Shown: positions 9,608-17,670 of the stretch, one piece after another
How the letters are laid out: every line of letters starts with the position of its first letter
Numbering within the stretch: the first letter of the stretch is position 1
Assembly: GCA_015066205.1 (NCBI GenBank)
Contig: SVOV01000001.1
Location: 1-64,000, forward strand
Direction of reading: 5' to 3'
DNA length: 64,000 nt
From: Oscillospiraceae bacterium
GTDB lineage: Bacteria; Bacillota; Clostridia; Oscillospirales; Acutalibacteraceae
Program-made: the position numbers and the translations under genes
The notes under the pieces: generated by a model
Told to the model about the DNA's origin: nothing
Databases searched by the model: none
What the model saw: only the letters and a program-made list of their open reading frames with translations

Positions 9608-9637
9608 TTGACAAAAAAGTCAGTGCTTTGTTATGAT
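9608..9637 (+). promoter_or_regulatory. SigmaA-type promoter of the membrane protein gene
   Basis: TTGACA at 9608-9613 and TATGAT at 9632-9637 with an 18-base spacer. The -35 box covers the first possible in-frame start, which is why the start at 9695 is preferred. Confidence 0.75.
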
Positions 9638-9694
9638 ATATTATATCAAAAAGGAATTCTTTTTACAATAACAATTTACGGCAGGTTAATTTTT

Positions 9695-11050
9695 ATGGGA
9701 AAACAGCAGAAGAACAATAAGAATCAGAAGGAGGCTTCTGTGAAGAAGCTGACTTCGGAGGAGAAAAGAGAACAGGAGAGGCTTATTAAAAAGGAGCTGA
9801 AAAAAGAAAAGCTCAGTGCCGTTTTTGAAAAAGCCGTTTCCTCAAGGCTCATCATTCTCCCCATAGCCGTGCTCTGCTTCGGTATAATGTGCGGAGTCTG
9901 CTATCTTAATGAAGATGAGATATTTTCTTCTTCCTTTACGGTGCAGGGCATTTTTCACTGTCTTTATGTGGGTGATCTTTCAATAGGAATAAGCTCAAGG
10001 CTTCTTATAGGAAGTATTCTTTCCCTGTTTACGGATACTCTTACCGCAGAAATAATAAATACCTTTGCAAAAGCGTTTTTGTTTATTTCTTTTGCCCTGC
10101 AGTCGCTTGTTACAGCTGCAGTCATAAGAAAGGGCCTTTCGGAAAAGAACATATTTATACTTCTGCTGTCCGTTATTTTTGTGGTATGCCCCGTGACCGT
10201 ATGTGCATATACTTTGTATTTCGGTGTTCTTGATCTTTATAATTATGTGATATTCATCACCTCGATGATGATAATCGTCAAGGGAAAAAGCACACATCAG
10301 CCTCTTGTCCCTCTTATAAGTGCCGTGGGAATTCTTATACATTATTCATTTTTCTTTGCCTTTTTCCCTGCCCTTTTTGTTGCAGAGCTTTACCGCACCG
10401 TAAGCTGCAGCCGTGATAAATTCAAAGTGGAGGCTGTGTCTCTCGGGGTCAATTCAGCGCTCAGCACGGGTCTTTTCTTCTATCTTACTCTTTTTGCCAA
10501 GAATTTCCTTTTTATGGATTCCTCACAGATGCTGGAATATGTTCATTCAAAGGCAGACGGCAGTGTAATGATATTTGACGAATATCTGCTTTACTATATT
10601 TATGATAATTTCCTCGGCACGGTGATGCCCGATGCATCCTCCTCACTGTCTGCTCTTATAAATAAGAACAATGAACTGAGAAAGCCCGATGCAACGGTTC
10701 AGTATCTTTTGTTTACGGCACTCCTTTTTATTATTTTCTGGGCAGTAAATGCAGTTCTGATAAAAAGAGAAAAGGGAAAGAAAAAACTTCCCTTTATTGC
10801 CGCCTGTGTAATGCCCTTGGCTATTATACCCGAGCTTATTCTTTCTTCCGATACCTGGAGATGGGTAGCCGGCACAGTATTCAGTCTTTTCCTCGTTCTT
10901 TTCGGCTTTTATATTATGAATGTACCCTCATTGAAAAAGCTTTTCTCCGATATGAAAAAGCTTCGTCCTCCCGTAAGATATGTGATTACGGCAGTGCTTG
11001 TGATATATATTGTCCTCTGCTTTGTCTTTGAACACAGAATATACACCTGA
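9695..11050 (+). CDS. Polytopic membrane protein of unknown function
   Basis: I do not recognise this 451-residue protein. Its first 55 residues are rich in Lys, Glu and Gln and probably form a cytoplasmic helix. About ten hydrophobic segments follow, ending with a short charged tail. The general look (alternating membrane helices, several aromatic residues facing loops, no clear ATPase or transporter motif) is like GT-C-type glycosyltransferases or O-antigen-type membrane proteins, but that is only a guess helped by the divergent GT2 gene. The start ATG at 9695 has AGGTTA upstream and sits behind the promoter at 9608-9637. It ends convergent with the esterase gene at a shared terminator. Confidence 0.6.
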   Translation: MGKQQKNNKNQKEASVKKLTSEEKREQERLIKKELKKEKLSAVFEKAVSSRLIILPIAVLCFGIMCGVCYLNEDEIFSSSFTVQGIFHCLYVGDLSIGISSRLLIGSILSLFTDTLTAEIINTFAKAFLFISFALQSLVTAAVIRKGLSEKNIFILLLSVIFVVCPVTVCAYTLYFGVLDLYNYVIFITSMMIIVKGKSTHQPLVPLISAVGILIHYSFFFAFFPALFVAELYRTVSCSRDKFKVEAVSLGVNSALSTGLFFYLTLFAKNFLFMDSSQMLEYVHSKADGSVMIFDEYLLYYIYDNFLGTVMPDASSSLSALINKNNELRKPDATVQYLLFTALLFIIFWAVNAVLIKREKGKKKLPFIAACVMPLAIIPELILSSDTWRWVAGTVFSLFLVLFGFYIMNVPSLKKLFSDMKKLRPPVRYVITAVLVIYIVLCFVFEHRIYT

Positions 11051-11069
11051 TAAGAAAAAATACAAAATA

Positions 11070-11111
11070 CCGCAGACAAAAAACTGTTTCAATACAGCCT
11101 TTTGTCTGCGG
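11070..11111. terminator. Bidirectional terminator between convergent genes
   Basis: A perfect 12-bp stem (CCGCAGACAAAA at 11070-11081 and its complement at 11100-11111) with A and T runs on either side serves the membrane protein gene and the convergent esterase gene. Confidence 0.75.
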
Positions 11112-11134
11112 TTTTGTTAATACAGCCGCGGTTG

Positions 11135-12166
11135 TTAAATTTTTGATTTTATGAAATCCAAAAGATACTGCCAGTCCTCGCGGGAGAAGAAATGCTTACC
11201 TTTTTTTATAAAATAGCCTATGTGACCGTCGGTGAATTTCTCTCCGATTTTAGCTTTCCTGTCGCAGATGAAGCCTGAAACACCGTCCTTTATGAATGCA
11301 TCGGATGCGGCAAAGCAGGAGAGCTGTTCGTTTTCGGGACAGGCCCAGCCGTCCTCCGAGGCGGAGGCAACACTGACAAAGCGGGGAGAAAGAGAGGCTA
11401 AAAGAAAATGCTGGTCAAAGGGCATATTTTCTTCGTTTTTTCTGTATTTTTTATAATTTTCGCAGAACCAATAGGGGAAAACACGGCATATATCACAGAC
11501 GCTCTCGCCTGTGTTTTCTCTTGCGATGGCAGCGCCCGAACAGCCCGAATCGTTGGAATGTGAGAACCTGAAGCGGGTGTCAAAGGCTGCGGCAACAAGG
11601 GCGGTTTTTCCGAGCCTTGAATGTCCCGATACGGCGGCATTATTCATATCAAGACGGGGCTCGGTTTCGGCATAGTCGAGAAGTCTTGATGCTGCCCACG
11701 CCCAGAGTGCGATTTTTCCCGCATCCGTGTCCTTTCTTTTTCCGTCGGGATAAAAAAGCCCCGAAAGGCCGTCGGTAAAATCGTCATTATCGGATGTGAC
11801 ATCCTTGAAATAAAGATTAAAGGCGGCAAAGCCGTTATCAAGTATCTCCTCGGCGGGGAAATAGAAATTCGGGATATTTTTTTCAAAATTCAGATTCACG
11901 ATAAAAGGGAACGGACCCTCGCCCTCGGGAATCATAAAGGAAGCGGGAAAGGTAAAGTCCCTGCCGTTTACGGTACAGGTGACGGAAATTTCCCACAGCT
12001 TCCCCTTGCCTGCGAAAACATTATCGTTTCTCAGCTGTTCCTTGCGGAAGCTGATCTTTTCGGGAGGCGGAGGCATAAAGCCGTATTCCTCTCTTTGTAA
12101 AATTTCAAGCATTTCCTCTCGGGAAAGAAGAGAGGGAAGACCTCTTTTTTCAATAAGCTCCTTCAT
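11135..12166 (-). CDS. CE15-like alpha/beta-hydrolase (glucuronoyl esterase-like), intracellular
   Basis: This 343-residue alpha/beta-hydrolase carries GHSRLGKTALVAAAFDTRF followed by SGCSGAAIAREN, the arrangement around the nucleophilic Ser and the conserved Arg of CE15 glucuronoyl esterases, which cut ester links between glucuronoxylan and lignin alcohols. A candidate catalytic His is in the C-terminal DGHIGYFIKKGKHFF stretch. No signal peptide is visible, so it would act in the cytoplasm, perhaps on imported acylated oligosaccharides. The ATG at 12166 has GGGAG about 12 bases upstream. It is transcribed alone, divergent from the acyltransferase/SGNH pair. An acetylxylan-esterase-like activity is an alternative. 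Confidence 0.7.
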   Translation of the reverse strand: MKELIEKRGLPSLLSREEMLEILQREEYGFMPPPPEKISFRKEQLRNDNVFAGKGKLWEISVTCTVNGRDFTFPASFMIPEGEGPFPFIVNLNFEKNIPNFYFPAEEILDNGFAAFNLYFKDVTSDNDDFTDGLSGLFYPDGKRKDTDAGKIALWAWAASRLLDYAETEPRLDMNNAAVSGHSRLGKTALVAAAFDTRFRFSHSNDSGCSGAAIARENTGESVCDICRVFPYWFCENYKKYRKNEENMPFDQHFLLASLSPRFVSVASASEDGWACPENEQLSCFAASDAFIKDGVSGFICDRKAKIGEKFTDGHIGYFIKKGKHFFSREDWQYLLDFIKSKI

Positions 12167-12295
12167 GGCATTTTCTCCCTTTTATTGATGTGAATTTATT
12201 TTATCACAGCGCGGTTTTTCAGTAAATATATTTATTGCATTTTTTTATGCACTTTGTTATTATATATTTACAAAATAAGAAAGCAGGTGCTTATT

Positions 12296-13216
12296 ATGGT
12301 TCATTACACAGAATTTATCAAAAACTTTATGGATAGATATGAATATCCCGCTGAAGCTGTTGAGACCTTTACAAGAGTTCTCAAAAGACTTGACAGCGAA
12401 AAGGAATTCGGCGACAAGATGGATAAGCTTGTTGAGGGATATATGTACCCCTGGGCTGACAATATGCAGGAATATCTCAACGGCGTTATCGAGCTTTCAA
12501 AGGAATATGATGAAAACGAATGTACGCTTGATTTCATTTTCCTGCTCCTTTGTACGCCCATCGTATATGAAAGATATATGGAAAAGGGACTTTCAGAGCA
12601 GCTTTTCTGGGATACAATGGCTGATATGAAATATAAGCTTATTGAATGTATCAAGTGCGAGGAGGTTCCCGGAACCTTTGTTGCAGGCTGGTACAACGGC
12701 TTTTTCAAGCTTGAGAGATTCTGCTACGGCAGATATCAGTTTGAGGAGACCGATTATGATTTTGATTTTGATTTCGTTACAAAGTGCGGCAGACGCCTTA
12801 CAAAGGGACAGAAGCTTATCGGCTTCCACATTCCCTCCTCGGGTGTTCCTCTTACGGATGAGGTAAGACTTGATGCCTTCAAGAAGGCTTATGAAGCATA
12901 TAAGCACCTTTTCCCCGACGGAATTATGTATTTCTGGTGCGGCAGCTGGCTTCTTTATCCCAGACACAAGGAATTTCTTCCCGAAAAGAGCAATATCCTC
13001 AAGTTTATGAGTGACTTTGAGCTTGTTTCCTGGTCAGAGCACGAGGAGTTCCACGATGCCTGGAGAATTTTCGACAAGTATTCCGATCTTCCCGCTTCCG
13101 AGCTTCCCAGAGATACCTCTCTCAGAAAGGCATATGCTGACTGGCTTGAGGCAGGTAACAAGGGCGGCAGCGGCTGCGGTGTTATCGTGTTCGACGGTGA
13201 AAAGATATTAAGATAA
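12296..13216 (+). CDS. Acyltransferase-like protein (DUF5596/GNAT-like)
   Basis: This 306-residue soluble protein has an all-helical N half (about 1-150) and a C half with short strands ending in GGSGCGVIVFDGEKIL. It resembles the Clostridial DUF5596 proteins, often described as having an acyltransferase-like C-terminal domain; I recall the family only in outline. The ATG at 12296 follows AGGTG; an upstream in-frame TTG at 12254 lies in the AT-rich promoter region and is not used here. It is 11 bases upstream of an SGNH hydrolase, so the two likely add and remove acyl groups or act on one substrate. Confidence 0.6.
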   Translation: MVHYTEFIKNFMDRYEYPAEAVETFTRVLKRLDSEKEFGDKMDKLVEGYMYPWADNMQEYLNGVIELSKEYDENECTLDFIFLLLCTPIVYERYMEKGLSEQLFWDTMADMKYKLIECIKCEEVPGTFVAGWYNGFFKLERFCYGRYQFEETDYDFDFDFVTKCGRRLTKGQKLIGFHIPSSGVPLTDEVRLDAFKKAYEAYKHLFPDGIMYFWCGSWLLYPRHKEFLPEKSNILKFMSDFELVSWSEHEEFHDAWRIFDKYSDLPASELPRDTSLRKAYADWLEAGNKGGSGCGVIVFDGEKILR

Positions 13217-13227
13217 GGAGATTCTAT

Positions 13228-13857
13228 ATGAAGACTATAGTTTTTCAGGGTGACTCCATAACAGATGCAGGCAGAAACAGAGACCGTGACAGCGAAAGAG
13301 GAATCGGCTATCCTACCCTCGTTGCGGGTGAGCTCGGCTACAAGTACCCCGCAGAATATGACTTTATCAATGAGGGTGTTTCGGGTGACAGAATCGTTGA
13401 CCTGTATGCCAGAATCAAGCGTGACATAATTCACAGAAGGCCCGATTATCTCACCATTCTTATCGGAATAAACGATGTATGGCACGAGATCAACGAAAGA
13501 AACGGCGTTGAGAATAAAAAGTTTTTCCGAGTTTACTGTAATCTTATCGAGGAGCTTAAGGCTGTTCTTCCCGACCTTAAGATATTTATCCTTGAGCCCT
13601 TTGTTCTCAAGGCATCCGCTACTGAAAAGGCATGGAGTGTTTTCAGAAGAGAAACCGAAATGAGAGCCGAGAGTGCAAAGGCTGTTGCAGAAAAATACGG
13701 ACTTTTCTTCATTCCTCTTCAGGAAAAATTCGATGAAGCCGCAACAAAGGCAGAAGCCTCCTACTGGCTTTCCGACGGTGTACATCCCACCGCCGCCGGG
13801 CACGAGCTTATTGCAAGAGAGCTTATCCCCGTGCTTGAAAAAGAAATGCGCTCATAA
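13228..13857 (+). CDS. SGNH/GDSL hydrolase
   Basis: This 209-residue cytoplasmic esterase has all four SGNH blocks: FQGDSITDAGRN with the catalytic Ser, GVSGDRI with the Gly, IGINDVW with the Asn, and DGVHPTAAGH with the Asp and His. Family members remove acetyl or other acyl groups from sugars and lipids. AAGGAG precedes the ATG. It follows the acyltransferase-like gene by 11 bases and they are clearly an operon. The substrate cannot be assigned; carbohydrate deacetylation is the common role in gut Clostridia. Confidence 0.9.
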   Translation: MKTIVFQGDSITDAGRNRDRDSERGIGYPTLVAGELGYKYPAEYDFINEGVSGDRIVDLYARIKRDIIHRRPDYLTILIGINDVWHEINERNGVENKKFFRVYCNLIEELKAVLPDLKIFILEPFVLKASATEKAWSVFRRETEMRAESAKAVAEKYGLFFIPLQEKFDEAATKAEASYWLSDGVHPTAAGHELIARELIPVLEKEMRS

Positions 13858-13925
13858 AAGGTATTGAAATAATATTTATATTATGTTAATATTATATTTA
13901 CGCTAATATTCCGGAGGTAAATAAA

Positions 13926-15752
13926 ATGAAAAAGACTTTCAAAGCGGTTATTGCTTTAGTTCTTTCACTGATGCTTTTAATGCCCACAGTTGCATTTGCT
14001 GCAGACGGCGAAGAAAGCTACGAATCCGTTGCTCAGTATGTAGCAGAAGCTGAAGAAGCTCCCACAGATTCCCTCGTCAAGCTCAAAATAATTTTCTCTC
14101 AGTTTCTCAATATTCTCAGCAATCTCTTTATTAACGATATTCTCGGAAATATCCTCAATCTCGTAATGCCCGATTCTGCGGCTGTTCTCAAGTATGAGGA
14201 TTTCAGCCTCAGTGAGTATGACAATTTCTATGCAGGTATGGATGAATTCATCGACGAGCCTCAGGGCGACAAGGTATGGAGCCTCGGCTACGGCAAGGCA
14301 TCCGTTCTTCCCTTTGATTTCGGTGAAAAGTCCTATGCAAAGGGCGCTTACATCCCCTATATCTTCGGTAACGAAATGTATAAGGATGAAGAGGGCGAAT
14401 ATGAAGACCTTATGGCAAGAGCAGTTGTTCTTGATGACGGCTCAGGCAGAGGTAAGGTAGTATTTATCGCTCTTGATGCTATGGGTCTTGCAAACTCTGA
14501 TGTAAGACTTATCCGTGAAGCATTAAAGGATGTTGCAAAGGAAAACAATATCGTAAGCATCAATGTTTCCTGTACTCATATCCACACAGGTATTGACTCA
14601 CAGGGCGTATGGTCTGACCCCGTAGGTGTTATTTTCAATAACATTGTTACTGATGAGGTTCAGTACGGCGTTGACCGTTCATTCATCGAATCCGTTGTTT
14701 CAGGCTCAAAAAAGGCTGTTGAAGAAGCACTTTCCGATATGACAACAGGTAAAATGTACTATTCAACAATAGGTATCGAAGACTATGTACGCGACCGTAC
14801 TGCTCCCATTTCTCTTGATACCAATATGTACAAGCTTGAATTCGTTCCCTTCAGCACAGAAGAAGCTCCCACAATTATCGCAACCTTCGGCTGTCATCCC
14901 GAATCTGCAAGCTACGACTGGTCAGATGACGGTTCAGGCGACCTTCTTCCCTTTGATAAGAAATTCTCCGCAGACTTTATCTGGTACACAGAAAAGGTTC
15001 TCAATGCTGCAGGCTATAATTTCATCTTCATTCAGGGTAATGTTTCAACCGTTACCTCCTCAAGAGGAGAAACAGATGACGGTCTTGACGGAAATGCACA
15101 TTATTCTGCAGTCCGCTACGGCTATGAGATCGGTTATATTCTTCTCGGTATGAGCCTCGGCGAAGAGGACAGAATCGCTCTCAATAAGGCTACAGGCGAT
15201 AAGCTTGATGTAGAGCTTTATAAGGGCAAGGACGGCTACAGCGTATGGTATGAGGGTCTTCCCACCGTTTCTGCTGTTGAAGTAAAGCCCGTTCTCAATA
15301 TCAAGGTAAAGCAGTTCTTTGTTCAGATCGATAACAACATTATCGCTCTTCTCGGAAAGACCTCCGTTGCCGATAACCTTGTTCTTAAGAGTGCTGACCG
15401 TAAATATTACACTGTTTCCGAGGTAGGCTACCTTGAGATCGGTGACAATATGAAGGTATATATGTCCCCCGGCGAAACCTTCGGTGAGCTTGTATTCGGC
15501 GGAAACGGCGCAAAGGGCTTTGAATTTGCTCCCGTAAGAGAATACACAGGCGAGGACATCATTATTATGGACCTTATGAACGATGCTGCCGGCTATGTTG
15601 CAAATCCCCAGAACTATGTAATGGCAGGTCTTCAGTACAACGAAGAATCAGGTGAATATGACAGCGATACATGGTGCCTTATCTCCTACGGTAAGGGTGC
15701 CGCTCCCACCTTCATCGGCCACTTCTACGATGTATATGACAGCGTAAGATAA
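13926..15752 (+). CDS. Secreted neutral/alkaline ceramidase-like protein
   Basis: This 608-residue protein starts with a clear signal peptide (MKKTFKAVIALVLSL, cut near AFA at 23-25). After a helical stretch (about 35-85) it has the look of the neutral ceramidase N-terminal family: GYGKASVLPFDF, VVFIALDAMG, and SCTHIHTG near residue 215, where ceramidases hold zinc-binding His residues. FIQGNVSTVTSS near 370 matches the region of the nucleophile but lacks the usual GDxSP form. The family hydrolyses the amide bond of ceramide; many bacterial members have other or unknown substrates. GGAGG lies eight bases before the ATG. It is monocistronic with its own terminator. Confidence 0.7.
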   Translation: MKKTFKAVIALVLSLMLLMPTVAFAADGEESYESVAQYVAEAEEAPTDSLVKLKIIFSQFLNILSNLFINDILGNILNLVMPDSAAVLKYEDFSLSEYDNFYAGMDEFIDEPQGDKVWSLGYGKASVLPFDFGEKSYAKGAYIPYIFGNEMYKDEEGEYEDLMARAVVLDDGSGRGKVVFIALDAMGLANSDVRLIREALKDVAKENNIVSINVSCTHIHTGIDSQGVWSDPVGVIFNNIVTDEVQYGVDRSFIESVVSGSKKAVEEALSDMTTGKMYYSTIGIEDYVRDRTAPISLDTNMYKLEFVPFSTEEAPTIIATFGCHPESASYDWSDDGSGDLLPFDKKFSADFIWYTEKVLNAAGYNFIFIQGNVSTVTSSRGETDDGLDGNAHYSAVRYGYEIGYILLGMSLGEEDRIALNKATGDKLDVELYKGKDGYSVWYEGLPTVSAVEVKPVLNIKVKQFFVQIDNNIIALLGKTSVADNLVLKSADRKYYTVSEVGYLEIGDNMKVYMSPGETFGELVFGGNGAKGFEFAPVREYTGEDIIIMDLMNDAAGYVANPQNYVMAGLQYNEESGEYDSDTWCLISYGKGAAPTFIGHFYDVYDSVR

Positions 15753-15760
15753 ATAAAAAG

Positions 15761-15788
15761 CTGACCCCTGAAAAGGGGTCAGTTTTTA
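15761..15788 (+). terminator. Terminator of the ceramidase-like gene
   Basis: A 9-bp stem (CTGACCCCT at 15761-15769, complement at 15774-15782) closed by a GAAA loop and followed by TTTTT. It sits eight bases past the stop. Confidence 0.88.
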
Positions 15789-15823
15789 TGCTCATATCAG
15801 AGATGAAGGTATTTTCCCGAAGC

Positions 15824-16396
15824 TCAGACGGCTTCCTTTACGCCTTCTCTGTTTTTCAGATCCTTTGCAAAAATCAGCTTGAAGAGCTTTCTTACCATGG
15901 GCTGAATAAAGAAAAGCTGGGTGAAAAATGCAAATGGAAAATTGAAGCAGATAAGCTTCAGCCATTCGGCAAGAAGAGTGAATATGTCAAAGCCGCCCTG
16001 ATAATTATAGTAAAGAAAAGCGGCAATAAAGCTCATAAGGGGACACATAATTCCCACAGTTGCACAGATGATCGCCGTTTCAAAAAGAACGGGATGGGTC
16101 GAGCGGGGATCGAAATTCTTACAGGCGAGCTTAAATGACAGGGGAGCGCCCAGAAGATTTTCAAGGGTGAATGCAAGAACAAATTCAATAAGCACAACTG
16201 CCCAGATGGGAACGGGTCTTCCGAAAACGGGAACACCGCCCATTTTTTCTATTGCGGACAGAACTCCCGATTCTCCCGTAAGGGCTCGGAACATATCACC
16301 GTGGATGACATAAAGACTGAAAAAGACATAGGCGTGAACGGTAATTACAACGGTGATGAATGCAAAAACCATTCTCTGAAACTGATTTCTCGGCAT
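15824..16396 (-). CDS. DUF2798 membrane protein
   Basis: This 190-residue protein has four predicted membrane segments and the MPRNQFQRMVFAFITVVITVH start typical of Clostridial DUF2798 proteins, whose function is unknown. The second half repeats the pattern of the first (hydrophobic pair, short basic loop), as expected for a two-fold internal repeat. AAGGAG lies seven bases upstream of the ATG. Directly before that site is a hairpin plus seven T residues, so its expression is probably set by conditional termination in the leader at 16421-16488. Confidence 0.75.
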   Translation of the reverse strand: MPRNQFQRMVFAFITVVITVHAYVFFSLYVIHGDMFRALTGESGVLSAIEKMGGVPVFGRPVPIWAVVLIEFVLAFTLENLLGAPLSFKLACKNFDPRSTHPVLFETAIICATVGIMCPLMSFIAAFLYYNYQGGFDIFTLLAEWLKLICFNFPFAFFTQLFFIQPMVRKLFKLIFAKDLKNREGVKEAV

Positions 16397-16420
16397 AATA
16401 ATTCTCCTTTTTCAGAGCAT

Positions 16421-16488
16421 AAAAAAAGACACACTCTGTAAATCCTTTTCCGTGATCAGATTTACGCACCGAGGGTGCAACGTGTGTC
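16421..16488 (-). promoter_or_regulatory. Three-way-junction leader ending in a terminator, upstream of the DUF2798 gene
   Basis: Read on the minus strand, the leader pairs GACACAC (16488-16482) with GTGTGTC (16434-16428). Inside are GCACC/GGTGC (loop CTC) and GTAAATC/GATTTAC (14-nt loop). Seven T residues follow at once, then the RBS and start codon. A -10/-35 pair at 16514-16541 would start the transcript about 20 bases before the structure. This is the layout of a riboswitch or attenuator; it matches no class I can name. A T-box was considered and not supported. Confidence 0.6.
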
Positions 16489-16513
16489 GTTTAAGCTCTT
16501 TATTTTTTGAAAT

Positions 16514-16541
16514 ATTATATCATAAATTTTCAGAAAATCAA
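16514..16541 (-). promoter_or_regulatory. Promoter of the DUF2798 leader
   Basis: On the minus strand, TTGATT (16541-16536) and a perfect TATAAT (16519-16514) with a 16-base spacer. It gives a 5' leader of about 110 bases. Confidence 0.65.
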
Positions 16542-16572
16542 ACTTTTTTTGCGTGAAATTTTTTTATTTTTA

Positions 16573-16726
16573 TGCTATAATTCATATGTAGCATAAGCTA
16601 CCGTGAGAGTGCATTTCAGCAGAAACCGGGACGGCAGCCACGGTATTTCAAGCAATTTGCCAAATCATCTCTTCGTAATATAAGACAGGTATTTCTGCCG
16701 TAATATATTGTCTTTGAGGAGGTGTG
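16573..16726 (+). promoter_or_regulatory. Extended -10 promoter and structured leader of the 82-residue protein gene
   Basis: TGC-TATAAT (16573-16581) is an extended -10 box. The roughly 145-base leader has GTAGC/GCTAC (16588-16601), then a 7-bp closing pair TACCGTG (16599-16605) with CACGGTA (16639-16645) around a CCGGGACGG core. AAGACA/TGTCTT encloses the region just before AGGAGGTG. The first two stems overlap and could be alternatives. I cannot match it to a known class. Confidence 0.4.
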
Positions 16727-16730
16727 AAAA

Positions 16731-16979
16731 GTGAAGCGTGTCAAGGCTGCCTGTATTCTCCAGACCCTTGTTTTTTCGCAGAAGCCTGAAATGGGATACA
16801 ATAAGGAAACAGCACTCAGAATGAATCTTGAAGAGGTAAACCATTATAAGGCAACTCTCGAAAAAACAAAGACCCGATATGAAATTACAGATACAGTACA
16901 GCAGGAAGACGGCTCCGTTCTTGTCCGTGTGAGAAAGCAGTACAACGGTAAGATCGATGTGTCCGAATATTTCGGCTAA
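16731..16979 (+). CDS. Small conserved Clostridial protein of unknown function
   Basis: This 82-residue soluble protein starts with GTG behind a strong AGGAGGTG six bases upstream. It has an N-terminal VKRVKAACILQTLVF strand, a central helix ending in HYKATLEKTKTRYEI, and a C-terminal hairpin VLVRVRKQYNGKIDVSEYF. I have a general recollection of similar 75-85 residue proteins in Clostridia without assigned function. It is a single gene with its own structured leader and terminator, so it is probably expressed under a specific condition. Nothing in the sequence points to an enzyme. Confidence 0.7.
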   Translation: MKRVKAACILQTLVFSQKPEMGYNKETALRMNLEEVNHYKATLEKTKTRYEITDTVQQEDGSVLVRVRKQYNGKIDVSEYFG

Positions 16980-16984
16980 GCTTA

Positions 16985-17014
16985 GAAGCCGCCCGCAAAA
17001 ATGCGGACGGCTTC
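16985..17014 (+). terminator. Terminator after the 82-residue protein gene
   Basis: A 13-base stem (16985-16997 with 17002-17014) with one mismatch and an AAAA loop. The following T-run is weak (GATTTATA). Confidence 0.6.
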
Positions 17015-17094
17015 GATTTATACCTTCAGAATCAATCCGGAGTAAGCCGGTTAAATCTCACAGCCTGAACGGAAAACGGCTATTTATCGGAAAA

Positions 17095-17144
17095 TACGCA
17101 ATTTTTGCGTAAAATATTTTTTAAAAATACGCAATTTTTGCGTA
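17095..17144 (+). promoter_or_regulatory. Two identical 17-bp palindromic operators
   Basis: TACGCAATTTTTGCGTA occurs at 17095-17111 and again at 17128-17144, exactly 33 bp apart, about three helical turns, so both sites face the same side of DNA. They lie just upstream of the -35 box of the toxin-antitoxin promoter. They are the likely binding sites of the XRE domain fused to the antitoxin; that binding is an inference. Confidence 0.75.
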
Positions 17145-17151
17145 TTTTTGC

Positions 17152-17179
17152 TTGAATATTCAGTTTTTTACAGTATAAT
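17152..17179 (+). promoter_or_regulatory. Promoter of the HTH-MntA/HepT operon
   Basis: TTGAAT at 17152-17157 and TATAAT at 17174-17179 with a 16-base spacer. The second operator ends seven bases before the -35 box. Confidence 0.75.
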
Positions 17180-17199
17180 ACTAATTGAGGTGATAAAAG

Positions 17200-17670
17200 T
17201 TGACTCTCAAAGAACTGCGTAAATCTAAAAAACTGACACAAGCAGCTTGTGCAGAATATCTCGGTATGCCGTTACGGACTTATCAGAATTATGAAAAAGA
17301 TGAAACAAAATCAAGTTCTATGAAATATGCATATATTGTTCAAAAGCTTGGAGAATACGGTTTTATAGATGAAACACACGGTATTTTATCTGTTGAACAA
17401 ATCACTGATGCCTGCGCCGAGGTTTTCCGTAATATTGATATTGAATATTGTTATCTTTTTGGCTCATATGCGAAAGATAAAGCCACAGAACTCAGCGATG
17501 TTGATTTGCTGATATCTACCTCTGTTACCGGTATGAGATTTTTTGATCTGACAGAAGCCTTGCGAGAAAAGCTTCAAAAAAAAGTTGATGTGCTGAACAG
17601 GGAACAGCTGAATAATAATCCTGAATTGGTAAATGAAATTCTGAAGGACGGTGTTAAGATTTATGGATAA
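17200..17670 (+). CDS. mntA: MntA-type nucleotidyltransferase antitoxin fused to an XRE helix-turn-helix
   Basis: Residues about 1-60 form an XRE-type helix-turn-helix (LRKSKKLTQAACAEYLGM and RTYQNYEKDE). Residues about 65-156 are a minimal nucleotidyltransferase with GSYAKDK followed by SDVDLLI, the glycine-serine and DxD metal motifs. MntA proteins neutralise the partner HepT by adding AMP groups to its conserved Tyr. The fusion puts DNA binding and enzymatic neutralisation in one chain, so it can also repress its own promoter at the twin operators. The start is TTG at 17200, with GAGGTGA upstream. It overlaps the toxin gene by eight bases. The region is more AT-rich than its surroundings, which suggests acquisition. 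Confidence 0.87.
   Translation: MTLKELRKSKKLTQAACAEYLGMPLRTYQNYEKDETKSSSMKYAYIVQKLGEYGFIDETHGILSVEQITDACAEVFRNIDIEYCYLFGSYAKDKATELSDVDLLISTSVTGMRFFDLTEALREKLQKKVDVLNREQLNNNPELVNEILKDGVKIYG

Noticed and set aside
9608-9694. 29-residue N-terminal extension of the membrane protein
   Set aside because: The extension begins in the promoter -35 box; the ATG at 9695 has its own ribosome site.
16421-16488. T-box riboswitch
   Set aside because: No specifier loop or TGGNACCGCG-type box can be found; the downstream gene is not an aminoacyl-tRNA or amino acid gene.
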